Shown here in pieces: positions 38,801 to 39,027 of a stretch of DNA of 39,027 bases; positions within the stretch are counted from its first letter, which is position 1; every line of letters begins with the position of its first letter. Under the pieces are notes generated by a model. That model made no database searches. It worked only from the letters and a program-made list of their open reading frames with translations, and had not been told where the DNA came from. The position numbers were made by a program, and so were the translations under genes. The stretch spans positions 1 to 39,027 of the forward strand of contig JBKKBI010000024.1 of assembly GCA_046714175.1 (NCBI GenBank). The letters run 5' to 3'. This stretch comes from UBA11373 sp046714175. Lineage in GTDB: Bacteria > Actinomycetota > Acidimicrobiia > Spongiisociales > UBA11373.

Positions 38801-39027
38801 AGAGTGATGGGCTTCGAGCCGTGCATGCGGTGGGTTCTTCCGCGATGCCCGACGGACCGAGGCCGGAGACCGGAGACCGGAGACCGGAGAGGATCCGCGA
38901 CCGACGACTTCTGCGGCATCCCCACCTCCACCCCGTACACCGTCGCCATTCCCGCTTCCGCGGCGGCGATGCGAAACCGCGGGGCCCCGTAGAAGCCGTC
39001 ATGGTCGGTGATCGCCAGCGCCTCGTA
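35821..39027 (-). CDS. dnaE2: Error-prone DNA polymerase DnaE2 (ImuC), 5' part outside window
   Basis: 1068 codons are visible; the first part of the PHP domain lies beyond the right edge, which is codon-aligned. It starts in the PHP stretch ALAITDHDGFYGAPRF. The catalytic aspartates are in PPDIDVDFEAERREEVIQYCYRRYGRERAAM. GVPVFQEQLMELARVCAGYSPGQSDRLRQAM, the Asn-containing FGFPESHSVSFAYIVYMSAWLKYHWP, and the OB-fold TSNGVVFINLEDETGLLNVVVMP follow. The C-terminus ends SRDWGRW instead of the tau-binding tail of DnaE1, as expected of DnaE2. It performs translesion synthesis with ImuA/ImuB, which are not in the window. A low-complexity linker near its visible N-terminus is built on a 7-bp tandem repeat. 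Confidence 0.95.
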   Translation of the reverse strand, partial: YEALAITDHDGFYGAPRFRIAAAEAGMATVYGVEVGMPQKSSVADPLRSPVSGLRPRSVGHRGRTHRMHGSKPITLPPTDHLVLLAPDPRGYAALARLVTRAQFRGEKDRPVYDYAELAEASADGRLIALTGCHHGELPRLAAAGAVEAAMTAAARLREIFPGRLFVELWHHRMPGDDRRNDALAEVAGRLRLPTVATNVVHYHDRSEADLAEVLAAIAERRDLDAGYGHWPASDERYLKSPEEMTVRMARYPGATERAADLGRMLAFDLKLVAPRLPDFPLPGAFRTEMEYLRHLVYAGARRIYPGNGPERVDPAAVARLEHELGVIESLGFPGYFLIVWDLVRHAESRDIMCQIRGSGADSAVCRCLEITRVDPIRLGLPFERFLSADRGRPPDIDVDFEAERREEVIQYCYRRYGRERAAMVANVITYRARSVLQDVGKAFGLTQSQVNGLTKFLDTRNPDKIDEYLDLPPGRTTDFILDVCRRLDGFPRHLGIHSGGMVIADRPLWETVPLEWGRMEDRSVLQWDKDDCASMGIVKFDLLALGMLNALHLTVDLIEEVHGSRIDLAALDQEPVVYEMLTKADTVGMFQVESRAQMATLPRMKPKTFYDLAVEVALIRPGPIQGESVHPYLRRRNGEEPVRFPHPLTEPILRKTLGVPVFQEQLMELARVCAGYSPGQSDRLRQAMTHKRSDAEMEKLRAETMAGMERNGITGTAAEEIWQKLQGFASFGFPESHSVSFAYIVYMSAWLKYHWPAEFLAGLLNAQPMGFYSPNSLVQDSRRHGVVVLGPDVNASEYDCTVVPYPAEPGDVATYYGKQWRRGRGAVEDPVRMAVAVRMGLRYVRGLGEAEIVRVEAARQIAGAFSDPVNLAQRTGLPVTALEGLAASGALESMGVGRRAGLWAAGALAGMGPGRLPVAVGAESPPLGEMGEAESAQADLWATGVSVRHPVEFVREGLNEAGCLSVADALAARRQGSRIRVGGVVTHRQRPSTSNGVVFINLEDETGLLNVVVMPDVWDAQREVARKAVGMMIDGTLEHRDGVTNLIARKFWSWPVEGVSSRDWGRW
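38863..38890 (-). repeat. dnaE2: 7-bp tandem repeat (four units) inside dnaE2
   Basis: Four exact copies of CCGGAGA on the plus strand, 28 bp, in the linker between EVGMPQK and the PTDHLVLLAPD strand. The unit is not a multiple of three, so a change in copy number would shift the dnaE2 frame. The frame reached by loss of one unit runs to a stop at 38646-38648. Confidence 0.9.

Overview
The window is about 39 kb of GC-rich (estimated by eye at two thirds G+C or more), gene-dense chromosomal DNA. It holds 36 protein genes that I can support, two of them cut by the window edges. I see no rRNA, tRNA, CRISPR array, insertion sequence, prophage or plasmid function, and no gap longer than about 230 bases. 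The organism looks like an actinobacterium, most likely an uncultured member of the class Acidimicrobiia or a close relative. The pointers are lipoproteins whose lipobox Cys is followed by Gly-Asp-Asp and then a Thr-rich linker, a MurT/GatD pair, a DUF222-type HNH nuclease, a TIGR03084 protein, DnaE2, and about twenty genes that appear to start leaderless just behind a TANNNT -10 box. The assignment is an inference and has not been tested by phylogeny.

Layout. 1-755(-): 5' part of a branched-chain amino-acid-type substrate-binding lipoprotein. 868-4012(+): a VWA protein and an AAA+ ATPase, overlapping by 8 bp. 4089-4466(-) and 4524-5588(+): a divergent VOC/LOG pair. 5667-8568(+): TIGR03084 protein, BtpA-like barrel, PPC-domain protein and an agmatinase-like ureohydrolase, the first three with 4-bp start/stop overlaps. 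8723-11221(-): aldehyde dehydrogenase, DUF971 protein and flavin reductase-like protein. 11314-13093(+): universal stress protein coupled to a haloalkane dehalogenase-like hydrolase, then a double-ACT protein. 13162-15158(-): GatD and MurT, which amidate lipid II. 15219-17114(-): ABC exporter. 17171-17851(-): lipoprotein. 17926-19146(+): lipoate-type acyltransferase and AroQ. 19106-20296(-): aspartate aminotransferase. 20365-21986(+): SixA and an MFS transporter. 22013-22951(-): nucleoside hydrolase. 23023-24447(+): HAD-IG 5'-nucleotidase.

The right part is richer in envelope and unknown genes. It has a small protein (24483-24680,-), a class III aminotransferase (24911-26158,+), an orphan ribbon-helix-helix regulator with a palindrome in its own leader (26155-26361,-), a small lipoprotein, a thiolase, a peptidoglycan-binding-type lipoprotein, a PAC2 protein, a CapA phosphoesterase-like protein ending in RTX repeats (30460-31851,+), a FecR-domain lipoprotein (32032-33324,-) and an isoprenylcysteine methyltransferase-like membrane protein. 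A DUF222-HNH nuclease, a FlaR-like P-loop kinase and most of the error-prone polymerase DnaE2 close the window.

Most of the window is housekeeping and metabolism, not one defence or secondary-metabolite island. The parts that most deserve a second look are the VWA/AAA+ pair (HExxH motif in the VWA partner, altered Walker B in the ATPase), the CapA-RTX fusion, a MurT without its usual cysteine zinc ribbon, a 7-bp tandem repeat inside dnaE2, and the uniform leaderless promoter layout. That layout was also used here to pick several start codons.
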